NCBI GenBank assembly: GCA_013201395.1
Contig: JABMJD010000021.1
Span: 1 to 34,889, forward strand
Origin: Candidatus Syntrophopropionicum ammoniitolerans
GTDB taxonomy: Bacteria > Bacillota > Desulfotomaculia > Desulfotomaculales > Pelotomaculaceae
Direction of reading: 5' to 3'
DNA: 34,889 nucleotides
Part shown: positions 7,223 to 15,028 of the stretch, piece by piece
Layout: each line of letters begins with the position of its first letter
Numbering within the stretch: the stretch's first letter is position 1
Position numbers and translations under genes: made by a program
Notes under the pieces: generated by a model
Seen by the model: only the letters and a program-made list of their open reading frames with translations
The model's database searches: none
What the model was told of the DNA's origin: nothing

Positions 7223-9049
7223 ATGTCCGGCAACAGATTTAGAAATATTGCCATCATCGCCCATGTGGATCACGGTAAAACCACCCTTGTGGATGCCCTA
7301 CTCAAACAGAGTGGCATCTTTAGGAAAAACCAGCAGGTGGCAGAAAGGGTGATGGATTCTAACGAGCTGGAAAAGGAACGGGGTATTACCATCCTGGCCA
7401 AGAATACCTCCGTACATTATCAAGGTATAAAAATTAACATCGTTGACACCCCCGGCCATGCTGACTTCGGCGGTGAGGTTGAGCGGGCCCTAAAAATGGT
7501 GGATGGGGTACTCCTTTTGGTGGATGCTTTCGAAGGCGCCATGCCCCAGACCCGGTTCGTTCTGCGCAAAGCGATGGAATTAAATCTTAAAGCAGTAGTG
7601 GTAATTAACAAGGTGGACCGGGAGGGTGCCCGGGTACTGGAAGTAGGGGATGAAATCCTTGATCTTTTCATCGACCTGGATGCAAATGAGGAGCAACTGG
7701 AGTTCCCCATTATTTATACCTCAGCCCGAGAGGGCACGGCAACAACAAAACCTCACACAAAGGGTCAGGATATGCGGCCGCTTTTTGAAGCTGTTTTAAA
7801 ATATATTCCGGCACCCTCAGGGGACATCGATGGCCCCCTACAGCTGCTGGTTAACAATACCGAATACGATAGTTTTGTGGGACGAATGGGCACTGGGTGC
7901 ATAAAAAGGGGCCGGCTGATCGCCGGACAACCGGTTAACATTATTGGACACCGGGGCGAACTGCACCAGGGACGTATCGGCTCTCTGTATGTTTTTGAGG
8001 GGCTGGGAAAAACAGCTGTTGAAGAAGCACACTGCGGCGATATTGTCGCCTTTTCCGGCTTAGATGAAATTAGGATTGGTGAAACTGTAGCCTGTGTGGA
8101 CAAGCCCGAACAACTGGCCCCCATCGCTGTGGATGAACCAACCCTGAAGATGAATTTTATGGTTAACGATAGCCCCTTCGCCGGTCGGGAAGGCAGCTAC
8201 CTGACCTCCCGTCACCTGCGGGCCAGACTGTTTAAAGAAATGGAGAAGAATGTCAGCCTGCAGGTGGAAGAAACCGATAGCCCCGACGTCTTCCGGGTTT
8301 GCGGCAGAGGTGAACTGCACCTGTCAATTCTTATTGAGACCATGCGCCGGGAAGGCTTTGAACTACAGGTTTCGAAACCGGAAGTAATTTATCAGTGGGA
8401 CGCCACCGGCAGCAAAATGGAACCAATGGAACTTTTACTGGTGGATATCCCCGAAGATAAGATGGGCACAGTGATGGAAAATGTTGGAGCCAGAAAAGGT
8501 GAAATGCTCAATATGACCACCCTTGGGCCGGATCGGCTACGGCTGGAGTTTAAGATACCCGCCAGGGGGCTGATTGGCTTCCGTTCCAAACTACTGTCTG
8601 AGACCAGAGGCAACGGAATTATGAGCCATCTCTTTTTGGGCTATGAACCATACAAAGGGGATATCAAGGAACGTTACCAGGGTGTGCTGATTGCCTTCGA
8701 ATCCGGGGAAGCCAACAACTATGGGCTCCATTCCGTGCAGGATCGCGGTGTACTGTTTGTTATACCGGGCACCAAGGTCTACGAGGGCATGATTGTGGGA
8801 GAACACACACGGGAACAAGACCTTGAAGTCAACGTCTGCAAGAAAAAACACCTGACCAACATGCGCTCCAGCACTGCTGAGACGGCCCTGCGCCTGGAAG
8901 AACCCAGACAGTTTAGCCTGGAAGAAGCCCTGGAATATATCGGCACCGATGAACTACTGGAAATAACGCCACAAAACCTGCGCATGCGTAAAAGGGTGCT
9001 TAGCAAATCGGCACGGGGACGCGCTCACAAGAATTCCCAGACAGCCTAA
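7223..9049 (+). CDS. typA: Ribosome-associated GTPase TypA/BipA
   Basis: This 608-residue translational GTPase of the EF-G family acts on the 70S ribosome under stress and in ribosome assembly. The GTPase motifs are intact: AHVDHGKTT (13-21), switch region R-G-I-T-I-L, DTPGHADF, and NKVD. They are followed by the beta-barrel domain, two alpha/beta domains (R-G-E-L-H-L-S-I-L-I-E-T-M-R-R and P-A-R-G-L-I-G-F-R) and the BipA-specific C-terminal domain with E-H-T-R-E-Q-D-L-E-V-N. Length is normal for the family. It has its own promoter, a strong ribosome binding site and its own terminator, so it is monocistronic. Confidence 0.96.
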   Translation: MSGNRFRNIAIIAHVDHGKTTLVDALLKQSGIFRKNQQVAERVMDSNELEKERGITILAKNTSVHYQGIKINIVDTPGHADFGGEVERALKMVDGVLLLVDAFEGAMPQTRFVLRKAMELNLKAVVVINKVDREGARVLEVGDEILDLFIDLDANEEQLEFPIIYTSAREGTATTKPHTKGQDMRPLFEAVLKYIPAPSGDIDGPLQLLVNNTEYDSFVGRMGTGCIKRGRLIAGQPVNIIGHRGELHQGRIGSLYVFEGLGKTAVEEAHCGDIVAFSGLDEIRIGETVACVDKPEQLAPIAVDEPTLKMNFMVNDSPFAGREGSYLTSRHLRARLFKEMEKNVSLQVEETDSPDVFRVCGRGELHLSILIETMRREGFELQVSKPEVIYQWDATGSKMEPMELLLVDIPEDKMGTVMENVGARKGEMLNMTTLGPDRLRLEFKIPARGLIGFRSKLLSETRGNGIMSHLFLGYEPYKGDIKERYQGVLIAFESGEANNYGLHSVQDRGVLFVIPGTKVYEGMIVGEHTREQDLEVNVCKKKHLTNMRSSTAETALRLEEPRQFSLEEALEYIGTDELLEITPQNLRMRKRVLSKSARGRAHKNSQTA

Positions 9050-9071
9050 AAGACCTTCACAGAAGGTCTTT
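9049..9071 (+). terminator. Intrinsic terminator of typA
   Basis: Ten-base arms AAAGACCTTC (9049-9058) and GAAGGTCTTT (9062-9071) enclose a 3-base loop. CTGTTTT follows on the plus strand. The arm overlaps the last base of the typA stop codon. Confidence 0.88.
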
Positions 9072-9099
9072 CTGTTTTAAAAAAGCCTCCACTCTCTAT

Positions 9100-9294
9100 C
9101 TAATTATTCAACGAACGCATTACCACATCTATTTGCCCATTTTCCGCGATAGCTATCCAAAAGCTTATAGAAGGGCCGCAAACCCGATATTTAACACCGG
9201 TTGCTACGAGAAGTTCTATAATTTTCCGCATTTTTGCTTGATCCTTAAATGTCCATTTCATTTTTAGAGAACCACACTGCAAAGAAGCATCCAT
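9100..9294 (-). CDS. Small protein with an uncertain or damaged 5' end
   Basis: From ATG 9294 this gives 64 residues (K-W-T-F-K-D-Q-A-K-M-R-K-I-I-E-L-L, then Y-R-V-C-G-P-S-I-S-F-W-I-A-I-A). I do not recognise it. The frame stays open upstream to 9375 and reads convincingly as protein (Y-E-I-R-S-T-T-F-E-E-L-W-L-L-L-R-K-E-A), but has no ATG, GTG or TTG there. A GGGGGG stretch lies at 9365-9370 and an ATG at 9362-9360 is one base out of frame. A one-base loss at the start codon, an ATT start at about 9357, or a short product from 9294 would all fit. No good ribosome binding site precedes 9294. Confidence 0.4.
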   Translation of the reverse strand: MDASLQCGSLKMKWTFKDQAKMRKIIELLVATGVKYRVCGPSISFWIAIAENGQIDVVMRSLNN

Positions 9295-9423
9295 TTCTAT
9301 GCCTTTTGCTTCTTTACGTAACAGTAACCATAACTCCTCAAAAGTGGTTGATCTAATTTCATATCCCCCCGAGCTTTAACCAGTAATTAACCACCGGAAA
9401 ACCACCAATTAATATTATTATAG

Positions 9424-9491
9424 TTCCTAATATCTAAGAAGTAAACAAGACTTTCCATTTGTTTAGGAATTAATTCCTCGGTATTAGGAAT
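9424..9491. promoter_or_regulatory. Operator-like repeats before the XRE regulator
   Basis: A perfect 14-base palindrome AGGAATTAATTCCT (9465-9478) is flanked by the inverted pair TTCCTAATA (9424-9432) and TATTAGGAA (9482-9490). TTAGGAAT recurs at 9463-9470 and 9484-9491, 21 bases apart, about two helical turns. This suits autoregulation by the adjacent XRE protein. No strong -35/-10 pair could be fixed. Confidence 0.5.
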
Positions 9492-9520
9492 AATGATAAT
9501 ATAAATTGGTGGTGGAAAAA

Positions 9521-9946
9521 ATGAGTAATGTATTAGGTATTCGCCTCAGGATGGCCCGCGAATCTAAACACTTAACCCAGGTCCAGGTAAGAAAACTAAC
9601 AAATATAAATAACAAAACATTGTCCGGATATGAAAAAGGTGTTAGTGAACCGGATATTGATACCTTAATCACCCTTGCCAATTTATATGAAACTAGCATT
9701 GACTATCTTGTCGGTAATATTGATGAACCAACGCCACATTTTCTAAAAAAGGAAAAGCCCAACTATGAGAAATATATCCTCTCTGCACCAACACTTGAAG
9801 ATGCGGCCTGCAGAATAGCGGAACTAAAAAACAAATATTACATCAACAGGGAGACCTTCTTAACACTTTCAGAAATGGCTTATGACAAACATAATACATC
9901 ACAAGCAAAAAGCACACATGACAAAACCGAGCATTTGAAAAAATGA
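9521..9946 (+). CDS. XRE-family transcriptional regulator
   Basis: This 141-residue DNA-binding protein has an HTH_3/Cro-type domain at residues 4-60: I-R-L-R-M-A-R-E-S-K-H-L-T-Q, the recognition segment K-L-T-N-I-N-N-K-T-L-S-G-Y-E, and the closing L-A-N-L-Y-E-T-S-I-D-Y-L-V-G-N. A short helical C-terminal region of unknown role follows. ATG 9521 is chosen because GGTGGTGG lies 5-6 bases upstream; TTG/GTG codons five to three residues earlier overlap that site. The repeats just upstream suggest autoregulation. The target is unknown; the protein resembles phage-type and chromosomal SinR-like repressors. Confidence 0.88.
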   Translation: MSNVLGIRLRMARESKHLTQVQVRKLTNINNKTLSGYEKGVSEPDIDTLITLANLYETSIDYLVGNIDEPTPHFLKKEKPNYEKYILSAPTLEDAACRIAELKNKYYINRETFLTLSEMAYDKHNTSQAKSTHDKTEHLKK

Positions 9947-10056
9947 ACCAGGATGTTACACTGGGAACAGGTGGAGTAATAAGATAAAAGCTAGAAATAA
10001 TTTCAGTGACACATTAACAATACTACCAGTTTTGGGAGGCTTCCGGAGGTTGTGGG

Positions 10057-10851
10057 ATGAGTTTTCTGATCGGTTTGTTAGCGGGGACCTTTGGTGGCCT
10101 CGTGGGTCTGGGCGGCGGGGTAATCATGATCCCTTTAATGGCCGGCCTGTTAAAGATAGGACAACACAAAGCTCATGGCACCAGCCTGATTGCTCTTGTA
10201 TTTACCGGGACAATGGGTGCCGTAACCTATGCCTTACAGGGCAACATTGATGTTTTGGCTTCTTTGTTGTTGGCTTCCACAGCGGTTTTTACAGCCCGGT
10301 TTGGGGCAAACTTTGCCCACTCCCTACCGGAATGGAAATTGGAAAAGGCTTTTGGCATATTTCTTGTCCTGATCACTGTACTGTTGCTGCTAAAACCCCT
10401 CTTACCCCAACCCCAGGCTGTGGACACCGCTTTAGGACTGACCTGGGGGAAAATACTGGTTTTATTGCTAACGGGGGTATTTACCGGCTTTTTGTCCGGC
10501 ATGATGGGGGTCGGTGGGGGAACAATCATGGTCCCGGCAATGGTTTTACTGGCTGGATTTACACAGTATACTGCACAAGGCAGCTCCCTTTTGGCCATGA
10601 TACCCGCCGGTGGGGTAGGGGCATATACACATTGGCGTCTGGGTAATGTACATAAAGGCACCCTGATTGGACTTGTGCCCGGTATCCTCATCGGCACCTT
10701 TACCGGGGGCAGCCTGGCTCATTTTATTGCTGAAGACCACCTGCGTATGATATTTGCGGCAGTACTGGTATGGACCAGTATACGCTATTTAAAGACACCA
10801 CTGCCCAACAAGCAAAAGGAAAAGGAAATAAAAAACAAAAAACAGAGGTGA
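10057..10851 (+). CDS. TauE/SafE-family anion permease
   Basis: A 264-residue integral membrane protein with about eight helices in two repeats. The Gly-rich family motif appears twice: G-G-L-V-G-L-G-G-G-V-I-M-I-P near residue 13 and G-M-M-G-V-G-G-G-T-I-M-V-P near 148. The family exports or imports sulfite, sulfoacetate and other organic anions; the substrate here is unknown. GGAGGT lies 6 bases before ATG 10057. The CBS-domain gene starts 6 bases after this stop codon and is probably co-transcribed, suggesting control by adenine nucleotides. Confidence 0.9.
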   Translation: MSFLIGLLAGTFGGLVGLGGGVIMIPLMAGLLKIGQHKAHGTSLIALVFTGTMGAVTYALQGNIDVLASLLLASTAVFTARFGANFAHSLPEWKLEKAFGIFLVLITVLLLLKPLLPQPQAVDTALGLTWGKILVLLLTGVFTGFLSGMMGVGGGTIMVPAMVLLAGFTQYTAQGSSLLAMIPAGGVGAYTHWRLGNVHKGTLIGLVPGILIGTFTGGSLAHFIAEDHLRMIFAAVLVWTSIRYLKTPLPNKQKEKEIKNKKQR

Positions 10852-10856
10852 ACCGC

Positions 10857-11327
10857 ATGCTGGCAAGGGAGATTATGAATAAAAATGTGATTACCATTCC
10901 AGAAGGTGCCTCCATTGAAGAAGCGGCCCTAATTCTAACGGAAAACAACATCTCCGGCGCCCCGGTAGTAAACCAAAAAGGGCAGCTGGTAGGTATGGTA
11001 ACTGAGGAGGATCTGCTGCACCAGGAAACAAACCCCAGGGCACCGGCCTTCCTGAATATTCTAGGTGCTTTTATTTATGTTAACGGGCTGGAAAGATACC
11101 GGGAAGATTTTAAAAAGCTGGCCGCCACCAGTACCACCGAGATTATGACCAGGGATTTAATCACCGCCCCCGGAGATATCACTATTGAGGAGATAGCGGC
11201 ACTGATGATCGAACACAATATTAAACGAGTGCCGGTAGTTGATAATGGTGACATCATCGGTATTATCAGCCGGGCAGATATTATCAAGACTCTGGCCCAA
11301 AAAGCCCCGCCCAGGGAAAACAAGTAA
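10857..11327 (+). CDS. Tandem CBS-domain protein
   Basis: This 156-residue protein consists of two CBS domains (about residues 1-60 and 92-150), each with the usual pattern: I-M-N-K-N-V-I-T-I-P with V-G-M-V-T-E-E-D-L-L, and I-M-T-R-D-L-I-T-A-P with I-G-I-I-S-R-A-D-I-I. A linker of about 30 residues lies between them. CBS pairs bind AMP, ATP, SAM or similar ligands. The start is ATG 10857, because AGAGGTG ends 6 bases before it; longer forms starting inside the upstream permease gene are unlikely. It is probably co-transcribed with the TauE/SafE permease, which it may regulate. Confidence 0.88.
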   Translation: MLAREIMNKNVITIPEGASIEEAALILTENNISGAPVVNQKGQLVGMVTEEDLLHQETNPRAPAFLNILGAFIYVNGLERYREDFKKLAATSTTEIMTRDLITAPGDITIEEIAALMIEHNIKRVPVVDNGDIIGIISRADIIKTLAQKAPPRENK

Positions 11328-11337
11328 CCCCCCTACC

Positions 11338-11448
11338 CTAGATATTTTTTTTAAGCCAATCTAACTGTGTTGTTAGACGGCCGGCCTGGGCATACAGATT
11401 CTCAATGGTTTCCTCCTGTTGTTTTTTCTTTAGCAGCAGCTTTGGCAC
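11338..11448 (-). pseudogene. IS3-family OrfA transposase remnant (C-terminus)
   Basis: On the minus strand the frame ending at TAG 11338 reads V-P-K-L-L-L-K-K-K-Q-Q-E-E-T, then I-E-N-L-Y-A-Q-A-G-R-L, then T-T-Q-L-D-W-L-K-K-N-I. This is the typical C-terminal leucine-zipper end of IS3-type OrfA (consensus E-L-Y-x-Q-I-G-x-L-x-x-x-x-x-W-L-K-K-K). Nothing before it makes a full OrfA and there is no OrfB, so it is a relic. It lies between the CBS gene and the M56 gene. Confidence 0.7.
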
Positions 11449-11497
11449 TCTTAGAGGGCAAATATTGTTTTATCGGTACCGTCTAGTAGTTTCTTTT

Positions 11498-13516
11498 TCA
11501 ACGATGTACAGCACTATGGTGAATTCCATATTCAAAAGCAACGGCATGGAAAGATGAAAACAAATTTTCTTGCTGCCCAGTTTTATAAGTAAAGATTTCA
11601 AAAACTGCATTGTCGCCTGTCATTTCTTCTGTACTGGTCATTATCTTAAATGTATGATTTACATAGTTATCGCTTGGTATCCAAATAAACCGATTGCCTC
11701 CGAGAGCGTTCGGCATCCAATCTATCGTTTTTCCCGCTGTAACATCAATAATCGCCCAATTAACTGTAGGCATTCGATCTGTTGTTTCTTTTATATCAAT
11801 CGCAAGGATTTCGCCTTCCCTGATTGTAAAACTGTTCCCAATCTGTATTCCCTGATTTCCATTAATATTTGCTGGAACAGGTATTTTACCGTTGTAAACA
11901 GAAGTAATTTTATCTTCTCTATCGTATTTTGTCAGTAGCTTGGCTGCAAAAAAACCTGTATCCTTTATACTATTGTATCTCCAGTCGAAATTATCGGGGG
12001 TGGTAACTTCTTTTATTACACAAATGCCTTTGTCTATCAGTTCATCAATAAATGCCTTGTAATCATAATGAAAGGTTTTATCTCTGTAGACAGATGCAAA
12101 GGAAATCATGTTATAAATCATTTTTTCTATAGCTTTATCATCCTTATAGGAAGCCGCCTTATCGGAAAATGAGAATATAACATTTTTACCATCTATGAGC
12201 AAGTTTTTTTGTACACAGTTTTTGAACTGGCTATCTTTTGCTTTCCAGTTCCATTTTACACAGTAATAAGGCTCCGTTCTGTTATGAACATCAACCTTTC
12301 GTCCATTAATATCTATATAGTCAGGAGAAGGTACCATTGTAACTCTCAGTACATCTTTCCTCGGTATATCCTTTCCCAGCGTCCTTAAAACATTTTCTTC
12401 AAGTGTAATATCTGGATTATAATATGTTGTAATAGCACCGCCGCGTTCGGATAGCGGCTTTAAATCCCCAGAGGCATTTGCACCTGCTGTGAATACTGTT
12501 CCTATTCCCATTGTCCCTATTAATACAAGGCATAGGATAAAAAACCCCGTTTTCTTCTTTGTTGTATCCATAATAGATAAAATTCTGTTTCTCATATCTT
12601 TCTTACCTCCATAAAAATTTGTTGAGAATGCTGTTTGCATCTTTGATTGATTTTTTATCACTCCAATGATCGTTTCGCTATATTGCTGCCGTCTATCCAT
12701 ATCAGTACCTTGCACTATTTCCTCATCACAAGAGATTTCACATTGAACTGCTATTGCCCTTGCCATCAAATAAACAACAGGATTAAACCAATGGATGGCA
12801 ACTGCAAGCAACACCAGGCTTTTATACCACAAGTCTTTACGTTTAAAATGTACCATCTCATGCTTGAGTATGAATGTCATCTCATCCACTGAGTAGTTCT
12901 TTGAAGGTAGTAAAATCACTGGGTTGATAAAACCAATCATCGTAGGGCTTATAATACAGGGGCAAATCCGCAATCTTACATGCTTGGATTCAGGGTCTGC
13001 CTGCAGACTTTGCAATATATCTAGTATTTGTTGATCACTGATTCCTTGGCCCCATCGTTTTACCATTTTGAGAAAACGAAGATGTCGGATACCGTGATAG
13101 GTAATAAATATAACTGCTCCCACAACCCACAGAAAGACTGCCCACTGATACCATGGAATAGACATTAATCTTTGACGTATGGTGCTGATTTGGCTATTGT
13201 TATCGCTAACAGTTCCAGCATTAAACATTATCCGCTGAATACCGGTTTGGCTATTATTATCACCTATAGTTCCGGCATTACCTAATATCATCTGGTGAAT
13301 ATATGGTGGGACAATGAGAGTATTCATCTGAATCAAAGCGGTATCAAGATGAGGTCTGAAGGGAATTATCAACCCTATAACAATCACCAGCCATGCATAG
13401 TATCGCCATTTTGCAGCATATCTCTTGGATAGCAGTGGGGTAATCACAAGAAACAGCAGTATAAGTATCGACATAGCAACGGAGCATTTTATCAATGCAG
13501 TTAAAAAGCTTTGCAT
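11498..13516 (-). CDS. BlaR1/MecR1-type M56 sensor metalloprotease
   Basis: A 672-residue membrane protein. The N-terminal M56 part has membrane helices at about 1-30, 36-52, 124-143 and 232-252 and the zinc motif HEMVH at 219-223, with C-D-E-E at 263-266. A fifth helix (about 318-338) leads to an extracellular region of about 330 residues. In this family, ligand sensing outside activates cleavage of the cognate BlaI/MecI repressor. The extracellular part is not a recognisable penicillin-binding domain, so the signal is unknown. Two near-identical 11-residue stretches (N-A-G-T-I/V-x-D-N-N-S-Q) 19 residues apart lie in the first outer loop. It starts one base after the blaI stop codon. Confidence 0.88.
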   Translation of the reverse strand: MQSFLTALIKCSVAMSILILLFLVITPLLSKRYAAKWRYYAWLVIVIGLIIPFRPHLDTALIQMNTLIVPPYIHQMILGNAGTIGDNNSQTGIQRIMFNAGTVSDNNSQISTIRQRLMSIPWYQWAVFLWVVGAVIFITYHGIRHLRFLKMVKRWGQGISDQQILDILQSLQADPESKHVRLRICPCIISPTMIGFINPVILLPSKNYSVDEMTFILKHEMVHFKRKDLWYKSLVLLAVAIHWFNPVVYLMARAIAVQCEISCDEEIVQGTDMDRRQQYSETIIGVIKNQSKMQTAFSTNFYGGKKDMRNRILSIMDTTKKKTGFFILCLVLIGTMGIGTVFTAGANASGDLKPLSERGGAITTYYNPDITLEENVLRTLGKDIPRKDVLRVTMVPSPDYIDINGRKVDVHNRTEPYYCVKWNWKAKDSQFKNCVQKNLLIDGKNVIFSFSDKAASYKDDKAIEKMIYNMISFASVYRDKTFHYDYKAFIDELIDKGICVIKEVTTPDNFDWRYNSIKDTGFFAAKLLTKYDREDKITSVYNGKIPVPANINGNQGIQIGNSFTIREGEILAIDIKETTDRMPTVNWAIIDVTAGKTIDWMPNALGGNRFIWIPSDNYVNHTFKIMTSTEEMTGDNAVFEIFTYKTGQQENLFSSFHAVAFEYGIHHSAVHR

Positions 13517-13517
13517 A

Positions 13518-13895
13518 TCAATTTCTCCGTTCTTTTACCCACTCCATCAATTCCTCAATATCACAGTCGCTGAGCTGTTTCCCACCGTACAGGGTACTGA
13601 CGAAACTAATAAAAGAGTTTGCATGGTACTGTTTCATAAAATTACCTGTTTCAAACTCCAGATAATCCTCTCTGTCCACAAGTGGAAAATAGGTACGCTC
13701 CTTTCCGTTTTTTTCTGTCCTTAAAAACCCCTTTCCCACCAACCGGAGCATCAAAGAAATAACTGTAGGTGCTTTCCATTTCCTTTCATTACCTAACTGT
13801 TCCATGACCATATTGGTAGTAATAGGTGGTTCATTTGCCCATACGACCTTCATAATTTCAAATTCCGTGTCAGGCAGTTTTTTCATGTTGCCCAT
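13518..13895 (-). CDS. BlaI/MecI/CopY-type repressor
   Basis: This 125-residue protein is a penicillinase-repressor-type winged helix: L-P-D-T-E-F-E-I-M-K-V-V-W-A near residue 6, W-K-A-P-T-V-I-S-L-M-L-R-L-V-G-K-G-F-L as the recognition helix and start of the wing, and a C-terminal dimerisation segment. Such repressors are inactivated by proteolysis triggered by the partner M56 protein, encoded immediately downstream. ATG 13895 has GGGAG 9 bases upstream; the ATG at 13904 sits too close to it. Five AGGCAANTGT elements, three of them in its own promoter, are the inferred operators, pointing to autoregulation and at least two other targets in this window. Confidence 0.92.
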   Translation of the reverse strand: MGNMKKLPDTEFEIMKVVWANEPPITTNMVMEQLGNERKWKAPTVISLMLRLVGKGFLRTEKNGKERTYFPLVDREDYLEFETGNFMKQYHANSFISFVSTLYGGKQLSDCDIEELMEWVKERRN

Positions 13896-13912
13896 ATATA
13901 TCATCTCCCTTC

Positions 13913-13998
13913 TTAGACAATTGCCTATAATTATATTTTACACTTGCCTAAGATGAAAATCAATGGGTTTTGAAAACATTTTTTACATTTGCCTAAAA
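13913..13998 (-). promoter_or_regulatory. blaI promoter with three operator-like elements
   Basis: On the minus strand a TATAAT -10 lies at 13935-13930. Three elements surround it: AGGCAATTGT (13926-13917, near +1, within a palindrome centred on CAATTG), AGGCAAGTGT (13949-13940, between -35 and -10) and AGGCAAATGT (13994-13985, upstream). The distances between them are about 23 and 45 bases, near-integral helical turns. The placement fits repression by BlaI. Confidence 0.6.
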
Positions 13999-14224
13999 TA
14001 TAGTCCCAGATAATAATAAACCGCACTCCAATGTTTTTATTACGGCTCGCCCGAGAAAGATGGGTCCTTGGCTGTTAACTTCAAAACCGTTGCACAATCA
14101 AAAGGCAAAACCTGACATAACTGATTGAATAGAATAAATTGGCTTCCCAAATATTCGCTGCCCGGGTGGCATTTGCTTAAAAAGAACATATTTTACAGAA
14201 GCAAGTAATACAGGGGGCGATAAT
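13999..14224. other. Intergenic region between blaI and the ATPase gene
   Basis: About 225 bases between divergent genes. No gene, riboswitch or convincing -35/-10 pair could be identified. It should contain the promoter of the three-gene module that begins at 14225. Confidence 0.3.
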
Positions 14225-15004
14225 TTGATCACAGAATTGACCATCCTACCAGGATTTAACAAGGTGGGTATTAGAGAAGGTTTTTCCAAAATCACCTTAT
14301 CAGCAGGGGAAACAGTGTCAATAGTAGGCCCTACCGGCAGCGGCAAGACCGCCTTCATTACCGACATAGAACTTCTAGCCCAAGGAGATACCGCCACTAA
14401 ACGCAAAGTGTTGGTAAACGGACTCGTTCCCGATGATGAGGTTAGATGTAATCCTTGCCGGAAACCTATTGCCATGATCACCCAGAACACAAAATGTTTC
14501 GCGGATCTTTCATCAGAGGAATTTTTACGGATACATGCCCGTGCCCGCGGCATAAAAGACAATAGTGTTGTTGATGAAACCATTGAATTGGCCAACAAGT
14601 TCACTGGAGAAAAAATAAAAAACGATTCCCGGGTAACTGTACTTTCAGGCGGGCAAACCCGGTCTCTGCTAGTTGCGGATGCCATTTTAATCGGTGCTTC
14701 ACCAGTAATTTTACTTGACGAAATAGAGAATGCCGGCATCTTCAAACAAGAGGTACTCAGGATTATCCAAAACACAGGGAAAATAATTGTTTTTGTCACC
14801 CATGACCCGGTAATAGCACTTTTAACTAAAAAAAGGATCATCATGCAGAATGGGGCTGTTAAAAAGGTAATTATCCGCAGCGATCTGGAGGTAACAGCTG
14901 CCTATAATTTACTGGAATATGACAAAAGAGTAAGCATTATCAGGGAGAGGCTAAGGACCGGAAAAATGATTACCGAAGAATTGGTATCCGCAAGCCTTGC
15001 TTAA
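14225..15004 (+). CDS. ABC-type ATPase without a permease (module gene 1)
   Basis: This 259-residue soluble ABC ATPase has Walker A GPTGSGKT (35-42), a Cys pair CNPC (75-78) in place of a normal Q-loop region, signature LSGGQ (140-144), Walker B VILLDE (161-166) and the switch motif VTHD (near 189). A C-terminal helical extension (L-L-E-Y-D-K-R-V-S-I-I-R-E-R-L) follows. No membrane protein is encoded nearby on this strand, so transport is doubtful and an assembly or repair ATPase is more likely. The start is TTG 14225, with GGGGGCG upstream. The stop is 24 bases before the GTPase gene. It resembles ATPases annotated beside CobW-like GTPases in anaerobes. Confidence 0.8.
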   Translation: MITELTILPGFNKVGIREGFSKITLSAGETVSIVGPTGSGKTAFITDIELLAQGDTATKRKVLVNGLVPDDEVRCNPCRKPIAMITQNTKCFADLSSEEFLRIHARARGIKDNSVVDETIELANKFTGEKIKNDSRVTVLSGGQTRSLLVADAILIGASPVILLDEIENAGIFKQEVLRIIQNTGKIIVFVTHDPVIALLTKKRIIMQNGAVKKVIIRSDLEVTAAYNLLEYDKRVSIIRERLRTGKMITEELVSASLA

Positions 15005-15028
15005 CAAAAAAACAGGTGGTGTATAAAG

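Noticed and set aside
14150-14180. T-box-like GGGTGG before the ATPase gene
   Set aside because: There is no surrounding T-box consensus, no specifier stem and no terminator; the genes are not aminoacyl-tRNA related.
14098-14844. Minus-strand open frame of 248 codons opposite the ATPase gene
   Set aside because: The plus strand carries intact Walker A, LSGGQ and Walker B motifs; the reverse frame has no recognisable pattern.
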